DNA of 64,000 bases from Microbacterium elymi (GTDB lineage: Bacteria; Actinomycetota; Actinomycetes; Actinomycetales; Microbacteriaceae). The notes beneath the pieces are model-generated. The model was not told where the DNA came from. It saw only the letters and a list, made by a program, of their open reading frames with translations, and made no database searches. The stretch covers positions 496,001-560,000 of the forward strand of contig NZ_CP091139.2 in NCBI RefSeq assembly GCF_021582895.2, in the 5' to 3' direction. Positions 12,026 through 23,536 of the stretch are shown here, in pieces. How positions within the stretch are numbered: the first letter of the stretch is position 1; each line of letters opens with the position of its first letter. Position numbers and translations under genes: made by a program.

Positions 12026-13190
12026 TTCGCGCGGACGCCGTCCCGGTAGACGCGGTCGACCAGCGGAACTCCCGGCCGGTAGGCCAGGTGCGTGCGGCTG
12101 GGGGCCTCGAGGACCACGAGGTCGGCGCGCATTCCGGGCGCGAGGACGCCGATGTCGTCTCTGCGCAGCGCGGCGGCTCCCCCGGCGGTGGCCGCCCAGA
12201 CCGCCTCGGGCACCGTCATCCCCATCTCGCGCACGGCCAGGGCGATCATCAGCGGCATCGAGCTGGTGAAGCTGGTGCCGGGGTTGCAGTCGCTGGCAAG
12301 CGCCACGGTCACGCCGGCATCGATCAGCCGGCGGGCGTCCGGGTAGGGGTGCCGGGTGGAGAACTCGACGCCGGGAAGCAGCGTCGCCACCGTCTCGGTG
12401 CCGGCCAGGGCCGCGACATCCGCGTCGGTCACGTAGGTGCAGTGATCGACGGATGCCGCGCCCAGCGCGACCGCGATGCGCACACCCTCGCCGGGGCCGA
12501 GCTGGTTGCCGTGCACCCGCGGCACGAGCCCGTGCGCGATGCCGGCGGCCAGCACCCGGCGCGACTCGTCCGGGCTGAACGCGCCGGTCTCGCAGAACAC
12601 GTCGACCCACTTCGCGTGCGGTGCGACCGCGCGCAGCATCTCGTCGCAGACCAGATCGACGTAGTCGTCGCGACGGTGCGTGTACTCGGCGGGCACCACG
12701 TGCGCGCCCAGGAACGTCACTTCGCCGGTGACCTCGGCGGCCAGCCGCGCCAGCCGCGCCTCGTCGTGCGCGGTCAGTCCGTAGCCGGTCTTGACCTCCA
12801 GCGTGGTGGTGCCCTGCCGGCGGCATTCGGCCACGAAGCCGGCGAGCCGGCGCCGCAGCTCGTCGTCGCCCGCGGCGCGTGTGGCGGCCACCGTCGTACG
12901 TATGCCGCCCGCGGCATACGGCTCGCCGGCCATCCGCGCGGCGAACTCGTCGGCCCGGTCGCCGCCGAAGACGAGGTGGGTGTGGCTGTCGACGAACCCC
13001 GGGATCACCGCCCGACCCCCGGCATCCACCACCTCGACGCCGTCCGCCTCGCGGGCGCGCGCCGCAGAACCGACCCAGGCGATCCGCCCGCCCTCGATCA
13101 GGACGGCGGCGTCGCGTCGCGTGCCGCAGGCGTCACCGGCCGCGGCGACGTTGGTGGTCAGCTCACCGATGTTCGTCAGCAGTGTGGCCG

Positions 13191-13194
<4 letters not shown>
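12022..13194 (-). CDS. hutI: imidazolonepropionase
   Basis: A 390-residue metal-dependent amidohydrolase that opens 4-imidazolone-5-propanoate to N-formimidoyl-glutamate. Metal site motifs are [27 protein letters not shown] and [12 protein letters not shown]. It starts at a GTG (13194) overlapping the hutU stop (GTGA), and its frame is intact. Third gene of hutHUI on the minus strand. Confidence 0.96.
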
Positions 13195-14840
<1,646 letters not shown>

Positions 14841-14844
<4 letters not shown>

Positions 14845-16382
14845 CTTTCTCCTTCGAACGCGGCGGCGCGCACGGCGCCGTTCAGGACGAGACCGGTGAC
14901 GGTCTCGATGTCGGGGCTGACGAACCGGTCGTGGCCGGGACCGGCGACCCCCTGCGCGCGCAGCAGGTCGCGCACCGCCCCGGTGCCCGGCCCGGGCGGC
15001 AGCGGCGCGCGCAGGTCGAGCGCACGGGTGCCGGTGATGGTCTCGATCGCCAGCACGCGGGCCAGGCCGTCGATCGCGCGGCGCAGCTTGCGGGCCGCCG
15101 CCCAGCCCATCGACACGTGGTCCTCCTGCATCGCCGAGGACGGGATCGAGTCGACGGATGCCGGGACGGCCAGACGCTTGAGCTCGGACACGATCCCTGC
15201 GGCCGCGTACTGCGCGATCATCAGCCCGGAGTCGACGCCGGCCTCGTCGGCCAGGAACGGCGGCAGCTCGCGATTGCGCGCGACGTCCAGCGCACGGTCG
15301 GTGCGCCGCTCCGAGATCGAGGCGACGTCGGCGACCGCGATCGCCAGGAAGTCCAGCACGTACGCGATCGGCGCGCCGTGGAAGTTGCCGTTGGACTCGA
15401 CCCGGCCGTCGACCGTGACGACCGGATTGTCCACCACGGCCGCCAGCTCGCGGACGGCGACCTGCCGGGCATGGTCGACGGTGTCGCGGGCCGCGCCGTG
15501 CACCTGCGGGGAGAGCGCGAGCGAATAGGCGTCCTGGACCCGCCCGTCCTCGGGACCCTTGTGGCTGGCCACGATCGGCGACTGGTTCAGCAGCGCGCGC
15601 AGGTTCGCGGCGCTCGTGGCCTGGCCGATCTGCGGACGCAGCGCCATCAGATCCGCGGCGAAGACCGCATCGGTGCCCAGCTGGCTCTCCACCGACAGCG
15701 CGGCGGTGACATCGGCGGTGTCCAGCAGCACCTCGAGATCGGCGAGGGCCAGCAGCAGCATCCCGAGCATGCCGTCGGTGCCGTTGATCAGCGCCAGCCC
15801 CTCCTTCTCGGCCAGGACGAGGGGCGTGAGGGATGCCGCGGCCAGCGCGGCCGCGGCATCCATCGCCTGCCCGGCCACCCGGACCTCTCCCTCGCCCATG
15901 GCCGCCAGGGCGACGTGCGCGAGCGGGGCCAGATCGCCCGAGCAGCCGAGCGAGCCGTACTCGCGCACGATCGGCACGATGCCGGCGTTCAGCAGGCCGG
16001 CGTAGGCGGTGACGACCTCGGGGCGAACACCGGTGCGTCCGCTGGCCAGGGTCTGCAGCCGCAGCACCTGCAGCGCGCGGACGACCTCATCCTCGACCTC
16101 GGCGCCGGTGCCGGCAGCGTGCGAGCGGATGAGACTGGCCTGCAGCTGCCGGCGCCGATCGGGGGCGATGAACGTGGTGGCCAGGGCGCCGAACCCGGTC
16201 GAGACGCCGTAGTGCGGCGCCGGGTCGCCGGCCAGCCGCTCGATCAGCGCGCGCGATTCGGCGACCCGGTCCAGCGCGGCGGGGGCGAGCTCGACGGGCG
16301 CGCCGTGCCGGGCGACGGCGACGACCTCGGCGGGGGTCAGCGGGGTGATGCCGATGACGACGGGAGGCTGCGGGGTGGCCAT
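14841..16382 (-). CDS. hutH: histidine ammonia-lyase
   Basis: About 513 residues; deaminates histidine to urocanate using the self-formed MIO cofactor. The MIO tripeptide is Cys-Ser-Gly here ([14 protein letters not shown]) where Ala-Ser-Gly is the more familiar version; Cys in this place is known in some actinobacterial lyases. Other motifs: [44 protein letters not shown] choose the ATG at 16382 ([11 protein letters not shown]); an in-frame ATG at 16397 would add five residues. The ORF is intact. Confidence 0.96.
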
Positions 16383-16434
16383 GCCCTGATTCCACACCGT
16401 CGCCGCCCCGTGCGGGAGATCCGTATGGCATCCT

Positions 16435-17218
16435 GTGTCTGTGATCCCAGACCGGGCGCGTCCCTCGCGGCCTCAGGTGCCGGCATCCGACCAGACGCTG
16501 CGCATCCTCTCCTTCCTGGCGCGGGCAGCGCGGGCCGGTCGCGGCGCGCACCATCGCCGACCACCTCGGGCTGCCGCGCTCGACGGTGTACTTCCTGCTG
16601 GGCACGCTCGCCGAGCACGGCTTCGCCGTGCACCTGGAGCGCGAGCAGCGCTGGGGGCTGGGCACCGCCGCGTTCGAGCTCGCCGGCGGCTTCGCCCGGC
16701 AGCAGCCCTGGCCCGGCTCGGCCGGCCGCTGGTGGCGGGGCTCGCCGACCGCACCGGCGAGAGCGCCCACCTGGCCGTCATGACCGGGCGCGACGTGCTC
16801 TACCTCGTCGAGGAGCGCGCCCCGCGCCGGCCGGCGCTGGTCACCGATGTGGGTGTGCGACTGCCGGCGCACCTGACCGCCACCGGACGGGCCATGCTCG
16901 CGGCGCTGCCCGCGAGCAGGTGCGGGCGCTGTACCCGGACGCCTCGGCCTTCGCCGACCGCACGGGACGCGGTCCGTCCCGCCCCGGCCAGCTGCGTGGA
17001 GCTCGCGCACGGTCCGCGCCGACGGCTACGCGCTGGAGGACGGCGAGGTCACCCTCGGACTCCGCTCGATCGGCGTGGCGGTGACCGACCATGCCGGCTG
17101 GCCTGCCGCCGCGATCGCGGTGACCTGGCCCGACGAGCCAGGCCGGGATGCGGCATCCCTCGCGCCCGTCGTGGCGGCCGCTTCGGCCGAACTGTCCCGC
17201 CGCATCTCGGGGCGCTGA
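16435..17218 (+). CDS. IclR-family transcriptional regulator, likely of the hut genes (apparent frameshifts)
   Basis: About 260 residues: N-terminal winged helix (SDQTLRILSFLARQ, then TIADHLGLPRSTVYFLLGTL) and a C-terminal ligand domain (LPAHLTATGRAMLAALPAEQ, GEVTLGLRSIGVAVTD). Start is GTG at 16435 or 16441. Divergent from hutH with 52 nt between, so control of hutHUI is a reasonable inference. Four indels: +1 near 16523 (CGGGCAGC), -1 near 16715, -1 near 16911, -1 near 17017 (the last three in G/C runs); net -2 fits the span. Confidence 0.85.
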
Positions 17219-17252
17219 GGCCGCTTATTTCCGTGCGGATCTCGGTGTCGGC

Positions 17253-17341
17253 GTGTTCAGATCGCAGGACCGTCTGCGTCAGACCCCGCGACACGCCGGA
17301 TCTGGAGCCCGGCGGCGCGGATCTTCCTGCGATGTGAACAC
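17253..17341. terminator. long inverted repeat between convergent IclR and DUF559 genes
   Basis: The arms GTGTTCAGATCGCAGGA (17253-17269) and TCCTGCGATGTGAACAC (17325-17341) pair over 17 bp with one mismatch, around a 55-nt GC-rich loop. It lies 7 nt past the DUF559 stop and 34 nt past the IclR stop. The position suits a bidirectional terminator, although the large loop is unusual for one. Confidence 0.5.
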
Positions 17342-17347
17342 GGCCGC

Positions 17348-18266
17348 TCAGCGAACCGCACGCGTGAGCAGCAGGCCCCTCACGGCGCGGACCACGACGT
17401 CGGCGTTCCAGAAGATGTCCTCGGCGATCGGGCGGTAGGTCACCAGACCTCGCGCGGCCGCCGCCTGATCGCGACGGTGGTCCTTCTTCTGCTGCTCCCA
17501 GTCCGCGTGATAGGCCTCGCTGTCGCACTCGACGATCAGCCAGCCGTCGACGAGGAAGTCGACCCGTCCCACATCGGGGATCTTCACCTGACTCTGCACG
17601 CGGCACCCGAGTCGGCGCAGGATGATGCGCATGATGCTCTCCGCCCCCGACTCGGCCGCGGCATCCAGATGCTTGCGGATGACCCGCAACCGCCGCGGAA
17701 GTGCGTCGAACACGGCATCGAGCTGCTCGGCGCCGACGAGTCCGCGATGAATCGCCGAATCCAGCGTCGCGATCGCCGCTCGGACCGGCTGGCAGAGCAC
17801 AGCCTGCACGAGCGCCTCGACGATGTCTGTGTTGGCCCACCCGTGCGCAAGCCGACGCGACCCAGTGCACCCGGACGCTCCGATCGACCTGCCGCAGGCG
17901 GCCGCTCGTCCGCGGCACGGCGACATGCAGGGCGGCGCCGTCGAGCACGAAGACGCCCCAGCGCGCCAACTCGGACACACACGCGAGTCTGCCGCCCACG
18001 CGGCAGGCATCCACGACGTCGTCCGGCGCGGTGGGCGTCAGGTACACGCCGCCGCGGGGACGGACGAGCGTGCCGGATGCCGCAGCCGCCGTGATCTGCC
18101 TGGGGCGCCATCCTGCCGCGAGCAGTTCCCCGCGGGACCACGCCGGCCAATGCTTCGGGACGAGCTTCGTCTCCTTCTTGCATCGCCGCACGAACGCCGC
18201 CGGCACGTCATCGCGGGCGGGCCGGTTCACGGGGCGGTTCACGGGGCGATTCAGGGGCTGTGGCAT
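17348..18266 (-). CDS. DUF559 nuclease-fold protein with AbiEi-like N-terminal domain, paralogue 1 (apparent frameshift)
   Basis: About 305 residues. The N-terminal half resembles AbiEi-type winged-helix proteins (WSRGELLAAGWRPRQITAAA). The C-terminal half is DUF559, a PD-(D/E)XK/Vsr-like fold with VGRVDFLVDGWLIVECDSEA supplying the D...ExD core. The N-terminus carries a tandem NRPVNRPVNRP. An extra base at 17849 (GTGCGCAAGCC) breaks the frame after HWVAS; correction reads HWVASAAHGWANTDIVEAL. A clear paralogue lies at 19061-19916. Function unknown; a DNA-repair or defence nuclease is possible. Confidence 0.75.
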
Positions 18267-18470
18267 CCCTTGATCGTCCCCGACGGCGGTGGACAGCGGC
18301 CGGCCCGTCCCCGATCTGTGGACGACGGCGGGCACGTCCGCCGCTGGGGAGGAGCCGGTGCCGGAGCGTCCTGTCGAGAGCGCGTCAGCGAACCCCATCC
18401 GGCGGCGTGCCGGCCGCAGGCATGGTCGGCGACCGCGGCCATCACCTGCCGGCAAATCCTGTCGGAGTGA
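18267..18470. other. intergenic region between DUF559 paralogue 1 and ybaK
   Basis: About 200 nt of GC-rich sequence upstream of the DUF559 start and downstream of the YbaK stop. I see no convincing ORF, RNA or strong hairpin; it presumably holds the promoter of paralogue 1. Confidence 0.3.
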
Positions 18471-18948
18471 TCAGTCGACCCGCTCAACGGTGCCGCGGGT
18501 GAGGTGGACGAGCTGGGCGAAGGTGAGCGGGAACACCGTGTGCGGGGTGCCGCCGGCGGCCCACAGCTTGCGGGTGGTCGGCGAGCGACCGGTCCACGAC
18601 CGTGGTGATCGGCGTCGGGTGCCCGGCCGGCGCGACGCCGCCGATCGCCTGGCCGGTGGCCGAGCGCACCTGGTCGGGTGTGGCCCGCTGGATGCCGCCG
18701 CGCCCGAGCCGCTGGGCCAGCGCCGCGGTGTCGACGCGGTGGGCGCCGCTGGTCATCACCAGCAGCGGCTGGTCGTCAGACCAGAAGACCAGACTGTTCG
18801 CGATGGCGCCCACGTCGACCCCGAGCGCCGCCGCGGCCAGCGGTGCGGTCGCGGCGGAGTCGGGAAGCGTGACGATCTCGCCGGAGATGCCGGCCCGCGT
18901 CAGCGCGTCCTGGACCAGACGGCTGCGCGCGGAGAGGGTGTCGGACAT
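18471..18948 (-). CDS. YbaK/EbsC-type aminoacyl-tRNA deacylase-like protein (apparent frameshift)
   Basis: About 158 residues of the YbaK/ProX editing fold, which hydrolyses mischarged tRNAs such as Cys-tRNA(Pro). The family pattern is AATAPLAAAALGVDVGAIANSL then LLVMTSGAHRVDTAALAQRL and GQAIGGVAPAGHPTPITTVV. The frame is lost at 18568 (CAGCTTGCGG, extra T in GCTGC on the plus strand), shifting the last about 30 residues; corrected they read LWAAGGTPHTVFPLTFAQLV and end at the TGA at 18471. Confidence 0.85.
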
Positions 18949-18985
18949 GCCCTCAGCCTAGAGGCGGGCCAGAGCCCGGCGACGA

Positions 18986-19057
18986 CGCAACGGCAGGCGG
19001 AATCGGCCGCCGGGTCGGTTCAGACCACTTATTCCTGTGATCCAGCCTGCCGTTGCG
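18986..19057. repeat. long inverted repeat downstream of DUF559 paralogue 2 (core GCAACGGCAGG)
   Basis: CGCAACGGCAGGC (18986-18998) pairs exactly with GCCTGCCGTTGCG (19045-19057) around a 46-nt loop containing ACTTATTCCTG. It starts 4 nt after the stop of paralogue 2, so it may act as a terminator. The same core recurs inverted at 20013-20083 on the other side of that gene. Confidence 0.55.
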
Positions 19058-19060
19058 ACG

Positions 19061-19916
19061 TCAGCGGTCGTGCGTGCGGAGGATGCCTGCGATCGCCGTG
19101 CGCACCTTGTCCGGGTGTCCCAGGATGTCCGCGGCGACGATGCGCAGCGTCACGTATCCCCGCTCGGCCTGCCGCCAGGTCCCGGCGGCGGTCCTCCAGC
19201 TGATCGTCCCACGACGAGTGATACGCCTTGCTGTCACATTCGATGATCAGCCATCCGTCCACGAGGAAATCGACCCGTCCCACGCCCGGGATCACCACCT
19301 GCGGCTGGAAGGAACATCCCAGCGCCCGCAGGATCAGGCGGACGAACGTCTCCGGCCCCGACTCGGCGCTCGCGTCCACCAGATGCCGGAGTCGCCGGAA
19401 CCGCCGCGGCAGCGCCTGGAAGAGCTCATCCACATCTGACGCGGGCAAGAGCCCGTGGTGCAGCGCGGAGTCGATCGACGCGATCGCCGCACGTGGCTCC
19501 TGGCACATCACGGCATCCAGCAGGGCGTCGAAGGGCTCCACGCTCATCGCGTCCGGGTGCGGCGTGCGCCGAAGCTCTCGACGGTGGACGACCTCCTTGT
19601 CCGGCAGCACCTTCCGCCGCGCGGCCGAGGGGTCGATGTGCACATGATCCGCGGACTTCTCCAAGACGAAGATCCCTCGCCGTCGCAGTTCGGTGACGCA
19701 GGTCAATCGTCCGCGGAGCCGGGCAGCTGTGAGGCAACGCTGGTCGGTCGCGGGATCACCGAAGGCGCCCTGCCGAAGTCGCAGGATGCCGCCGTCCGCG
19801 ACCGCCGCGCGGATCCCTCGGTCGGTCCATCCTTCGGCCTTGAGCCTCTTCGTGCGGCGGAGCATCGGGGCCGGTCCGACATCGGGCTGTGTCATGCCCG
19901 ACACGCTGGCAGTCAT
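19061..19916 (-). CDS. DUF559 nuclease-fold protein with AbiEi-like N-terminal domain, paralogue 2 (apparent frameshift)
   Basis: About 284 residues and clearly homologous to the gene at 17348-18266: CVTELRRRGIFVLE matches CVSELARWGVFVLD, and VGRVDFLVDGWLIIECDSKA matches the nuclease core. N-terminal helix-turn-helix around TKRLKAEGWTDRGIRAAVAD. An extra G at 19168 (GCAGGCC for GCAGCC) shifts the C-terminus; corrected it reads AERGYVTLRIVAADILGHPD and stops at 19061. Start at 19916 or 19895. Flanked on both sides by hairpins with a common core. Confidence 0.72.
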
Positions 19917-20012
19917 GCCCGTCCCCGTGGGGCCGCACCCGTCGATCGGTGGACAACACCGTCTCCGCCCCGGACTGGGGAGGAAGGGACGGGGACGGGA
20001 TGCTCATCGGTT

Positions 20013-20083
20013 GCAACGGCAGGGCGAAACGGGGCTGGTCGCGCTCGACCAGAGCCAAAGCGTCGGGTTCAGCCTGCCGTTGC
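20013..20083. repeat. inverted repeat, second copy of the GCAACGGCAGG hairpin
   Basis: GCAACGGCAGG (20013-20023) pairs with CCTGCCGTTGC (20073-20083); inside it a second stem CTGGTC (20035-20040)/GACCAG (20047-20052) is visible. It lies between the divergent starts of DUF559 paralogue 2 and the dehydrogenase gene, in the about 270-nt region 19917-20185 that otherwise shows no gene. Confidence 0.55.
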
Positions 20084-20185
20084 GACACGACGAGCCCGAG
20101 CGAAACCGGGCACAATGGAGACGGATGCCGCGAAGCGGCGGCATCGCTCAGCACACGCCCACAAGGCCCGCCGAAAGAAGTCGCG

Positions 20186-21253
20186 ATGACGCACACCCTG
20201 CCCCTGCCCGAATTCACCCACGAACGCGTGGAGGTGATCACGGGTCCGCGCAGCGGCCTGTTCCTCACCGTCGCGCTTCATTCGTCCGCTCTCGGCTCCG
20301 CCCTCGGCGGCGCTCGGCTGTGGACCTACCCGCATTGGAGCGACGCGCTCGGCGACGCGCTGCGGCTCTCGGCCGCGATGACGCTGAAGAACGCGGCAGC
20401 GGGGCTGGATGCCGGCGGCGGCAAGTCGGTGATCCGGCTCGAGCCCGGTCAGACGCTGGATGCCGATCAGCGCCGCGCCGCGTTCCTCGACCTCGGCGAC
20501 GCGGTCCAGTCGCTGGGCGGCCTCTACCGCACCGCGGAGGATGTCGGCTCGACCGCCGAGGACATGCTCACCGTCAGCGAGCGCACCGACCACGTGGTGG
20601 GACTGCCCGATGCCGCCGGCGGCGCCGGCGAGCCCGCCGGACCGACGAGCCTGGGCGTGTACGAGTCGCTGCGTGCGACGCTGGAGCGCGTCACCGGCAG
20701 CAGCCAGATCGCCGGCACGCGGATCACCATATCGGGCCTCGGCCAGGTCGGCAGCCGCCTGGCGCAGCGGCTGTGTGCCGAGGGTGCGATCCTGACCGTC
20801 ACCGACGTGAACCCGGCCAAGAAGGAATCGGCCACCCGGCTCGGCGCGACCTGGGTCACCCCCGGCACCGAGCGGCACGTGCCCGGCGAGGTGTTCGTGC
20901 CCGCCGGGGTGGGCGGGGTGCTGGATGACGAGACCATCGACGCACTGGCGGTGAAGGCCGTCTGCGGCCCGGCCAACAACCCGCTCGCCGAGCGCTCGGG
21001 CGCCGACCGCCTGGCCGCCCGCGGCATCCTGTACGCGCCGGACTTCGTGGTCAACGCGGGCGGGGTGATCTACCTCGACCTGGAGGCCAAGCACCACGGC
21101 ACCCGCGAGGAGATCATGCAGCGCGTGAGCGGGATCGGCGACACTCTGCGCCGCATCTTCGACGATGCCGAGGCGTCCGGGACGTCACCGCTGGTGGCGG
21201 CGGAGCGCCTCGCCGCCGAACGGCTCGACGCCGCCCGCGGCGCCCGGGTCTAG
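20186..21253 (+). CDS. Glu/Leu/Phe/Val dehydrogenase family protein
   Basis: A 355-residue amino-acid dehydrogenase closest in layout to leucine/valine dehydrogenase. Substrate-domain motifs are LSAAMTLKNAAAGLDAGGGKS, with the conserved Lys pair in TLKN and GGGKS. The Rossmann motif is ITISGLGQVGSRLAQRL, followed by CGPANNPLAE and APDFVVNAGGVIYLDLE. It would oxidatively deaminate branched-chain amino acids with NAD. The frame is intact. The start ATG at 20186 follows CCGAAAGAAGTCGCG. Followed by a strong hairpin. Confidence 0.92.
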   Translation: MTHTLPLPEFTHERVEVITGPRSGLFLTVALHSSALGSALGGARLWTYPHWSDALGDALRLSAAMTLKNAAAGLDAGGGKSVIRLEPGQTLDADQRRAAFLDLGDAVQSLGGLYRTAEDVGSTAEDMLTVSERTDHVVGLPDAAGGAGEPAGPTSLGVYESLRATLERVTGSSQIAGTRITISGLGQVGSRLAQRLCAEGAILTVTDVNPAKKESATRLGATWVTPGTERHVPGEVFVPAGVGGVLDDETIDALAVKAVCGPANNPLAERSGADRLAARGILYAPDFVVNAGGVIYLDLEAKHHGTREEIMQRVSGIGDTLRRIFDDAEASGTSPLVAAERLAAERLDAARGARV

Positions 21254-21262
21254 CGCCCGGGA

Positions 21263-21303
21263 ACCCGGACTCGGTTCCAGCATTCGTGGAACCGAGTCCG
21301 GGT
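21263..21303 (+). terminator. hairpin terminator after the dehydrogenase gene
   Basis: ACCCGGACTCGGTTCC (21263-21278) and GGAACCGAGTCCGGGT (21288-21303) form a perfect 16-bp stem with a 9-nt loop, 10 nt after the stop codon. No U-tract. Confidence 0.85.
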
Positions 21304-21383
21304 GGCATGATGGACGCAACCGGCGACGACGCCGGGGGCCGGCACCAGCACCGGCGTGCACGACGAATCAAAGGAGAGACCTC

Positions 21384-22981
21384 GTGTTCCACAGCCCCTT
21401 CCCCGACGTCGAGATCCCCGAGCTCAGCGTCTACGACTACCTCTTCGGCGACCTGAGCGCGCAGGACAGCGCCCGCATCGCCCTCATCGACCCGGCCACC
21501 GGCGCCGAGACGAGCTACGGCGCCCTCAAGGCGCAGATCGACGCGTTCGCCGGGGCGCTGGCCGTCCGCGGCGTCGACAGCGACACCGTGGTCGGCGTGC
21601 TCTGTCCGAACGTGCCCGCGTTCGCCACCGTCTTCCACGGCGCGCTGCGCCTGGGCGCGACGGTCACCACCTTCAACTCGCTGTACACCGCCGGCGAGAT
21701 CCAGAAGCAGATCGAGGATGCCGGGGCCACCTGGATCGTCACGGTCAGCCCCCTCCTCCCCCAGGCCGCCGCAGCCGCCGCAGCCTGCGACATCCCGGAC
21801 GACCATGTCATCGTCCTGGACGGCGCCGAGGGCCATCCCAACCTGCGCGAACTGCTGACCGAGCAGCGCACTCCCCGGCCGTGAGCTTCGACCCGGCCAC
21901 GCACATCGCCGTGCTGCCGTACTCGTCCGGCACCACCGGCGTGCCCAAGGGCGTCATGCTCAGCCACCGCAACCTCGTCGCCAACGTCGAGCAGTCGCGG
22001 GTCAACATCGACCTGAAGTCGGATGACCGGGTCCTGGCGGTCCTGCCGTTCTTCCACATCTACGGCATGACCGTGCTGCTCAACCTCGCCCTGCGCCAGC
22101 ACGCCAGCCTGGTGACGATGCCCCGGTTCGACCTGGTCGAGTTCCTGAAGAACATCCAGGACTTCGGCTTGCACCTACCTGTACATCGCGCCGCCGATCG
22201 CGGTGGCCCTGGCCAAGCATCCGATCGTGGACCAGTACGACATCTCCACCGTGCACTCCGTGTTCTCCGGCGCCGCCCCGCTGGACGGCGAGACCGCCGA
22301 CGCGGCCGGCCGCCGCATCCACGCCCGCGTGATGCAGGGGTACGGGCTGACCGAGACCAGCCCGGTCACGCACGCGGTGCCGCACACCCGCCACGACATG
22401 CCGCTGAGCTCGGTCGGCTGCGCGCTGCCGAACACGCTGACCAAGCTCGTCGATCCGGACACCGGAGAAGAGATCACCGAGGTCGACGAGAACGGGCAGA
22501 CGCGCGCCGGCGAGGTCTGGATCAAGGGGCCACAGGTGATGCTGGGCTATCTGAACAAGCCGGATGCCACGGCCCACGCGATCGATGCGGACGGCTTCTT
22601 CCACACCGGCGATGTGGCCACCTACAACGAGGGCGGCTGGTTCACGGTCGTGGACCGGGTCAAGGAGCTGATCAAGTACCACGGCTATCAGGTGCCGCCG
22701 GCAGAGCTCGAGGCGCTTGCCTGGGCCACCCGAAGGTGGCGGATGTCGCGGTGATCGGGGTGCTCGACGATGAGAAGCAGGAGATCCCGAAGGCGTTCGT
22801 CGTGCCGGCGGCAGGGGTCGAGCTGACGGCAGAAGAGGTGATGGACTTCGTCGCCGCGCAGGTCGCGCCGTACAAGAAGGTGCGCCGGGTCGAGTTCATC
22901 GACGCGATCCCGAAGTCGAGTTCGGGCAAGATCCTGCGCAAGGACCTTCGCGCCCGCGAGGCGGTCGCCGCGACGGCCTGA
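21384..22981 (+). CDS. AMP-dependent acyl-CoA synthetase (4-coumarate:CoA ligase-like) (apparent frameshifts)
   Basis: About 531 residues of the ANL superfamily, activating a carboxylate with ATP and CoA. Motifs: P-loop YSSGTTGVPKGVMLSHRN, MQGYGLTETSPVTH, GFFHTGDVATYNEGGWF, VDRVKELIKYHGYQVPPAEL and the catalytic Lys in SSSGKILRKDLR. Start is GTG at 21384 after AAAGGAGAG. Indels: -1 near 21871, +1 at 22169 (GGCTTGCACC), +2 near 22716 (GCGCTTGCCTGGG for GCGCTGCTGGG). Net +2 matches the span. The layout suggests 4CL or a medium-chain fatty acyl ligase; the substrate is open. Confidence 0.92.
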
Positions 22982-23049
22982 CCGCCCCGGTCGGCACGCG
23001 GAGGCTTATCCTGGCTACAGATCCAACTCTGCGACGAGGGGGTTTGGCC

Positions 23050-23526
23050 ATGAACGGCAAATACACCCCGACCACGACGCACAGTTCGTGGGGCTCGGGG
23101 AATCCGCATCTGATCGTCAGCCACGAGGACCGGCACCGGACGCTGCCGCTTGATCGCGACGTCGTCCGCATCGGCTCCGCCGACGACGTCGAGCTGAGGC
23201 TGGCGGGACTGCAGCCGCTGCACGCCGAGATCCACCACGATCCGGAAGACGAGTACGTCCTGGTGCTGCACGGACCCGCGACCACCAGCGCCCGGCACGT
23301 GCCCGTCGACTCGATCGGCGGCAAGCTCGGCGAGGTGCTGCGCACGGGGGCGCGATTCGTGCTCGGCGAGTGGGCGTTCGTATACGCGCGCGACGAGTAC
23401 GCCGACCACGGACTCCCGTACGGCGGCCGCCAGGGCGGCGAGGGTGCGCACGACCCGCACCAGCCCGAGCGTCCGGACTACACCGGGGAGCATCCGGTGA
23501 TCACGAGCCCGCCATCGATGACTTGA
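23050..23526 (+). CDS. FHA-like domain protein
   Basis: A 158-residue protein whose central part fits a forkhead-associated phosphothreonine-binding fold: DRDVVRIGSADDVELRLAGL then LQPLHAEIHHDPEDEYVLVL, with an extra strand around GARFVLGEWAFVYARDEYAD. The usual Arg-Ser-Asn ligand set is only partly recognisable. Acidic, Pro-rich tail. ATG at 23050; an in-frame TTG lies at 23044. Probably a small signalling adaptor. Confidence 0.75.
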   Translation: MNGKYTPTTTHSSWGSGNPHLIVSHEDRHRTLPLDRDVVRIGSADDVELRLAGLQPLHAEIHHDPEDEYVLVLHGPATTSARHVPVDSIGGKLGEVLRTGARFVLGEWAFVYARDEYADHGLPYGGRQGGEGAHDPHQPERPDYTGEHPVITSPPSMT

Positions 23527-23536
23527 CCGGAGACCC

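Noticed and set aside
17348..19916. A toxin-antitoxin module formed by the AbiEi-like domain proteins
   Set aside because: No AbiEii-type nucleotidyltransferase partner is adjacent; the C-terminal domain is DUF559 and the intervening gene is a YbaK-type deacylase.
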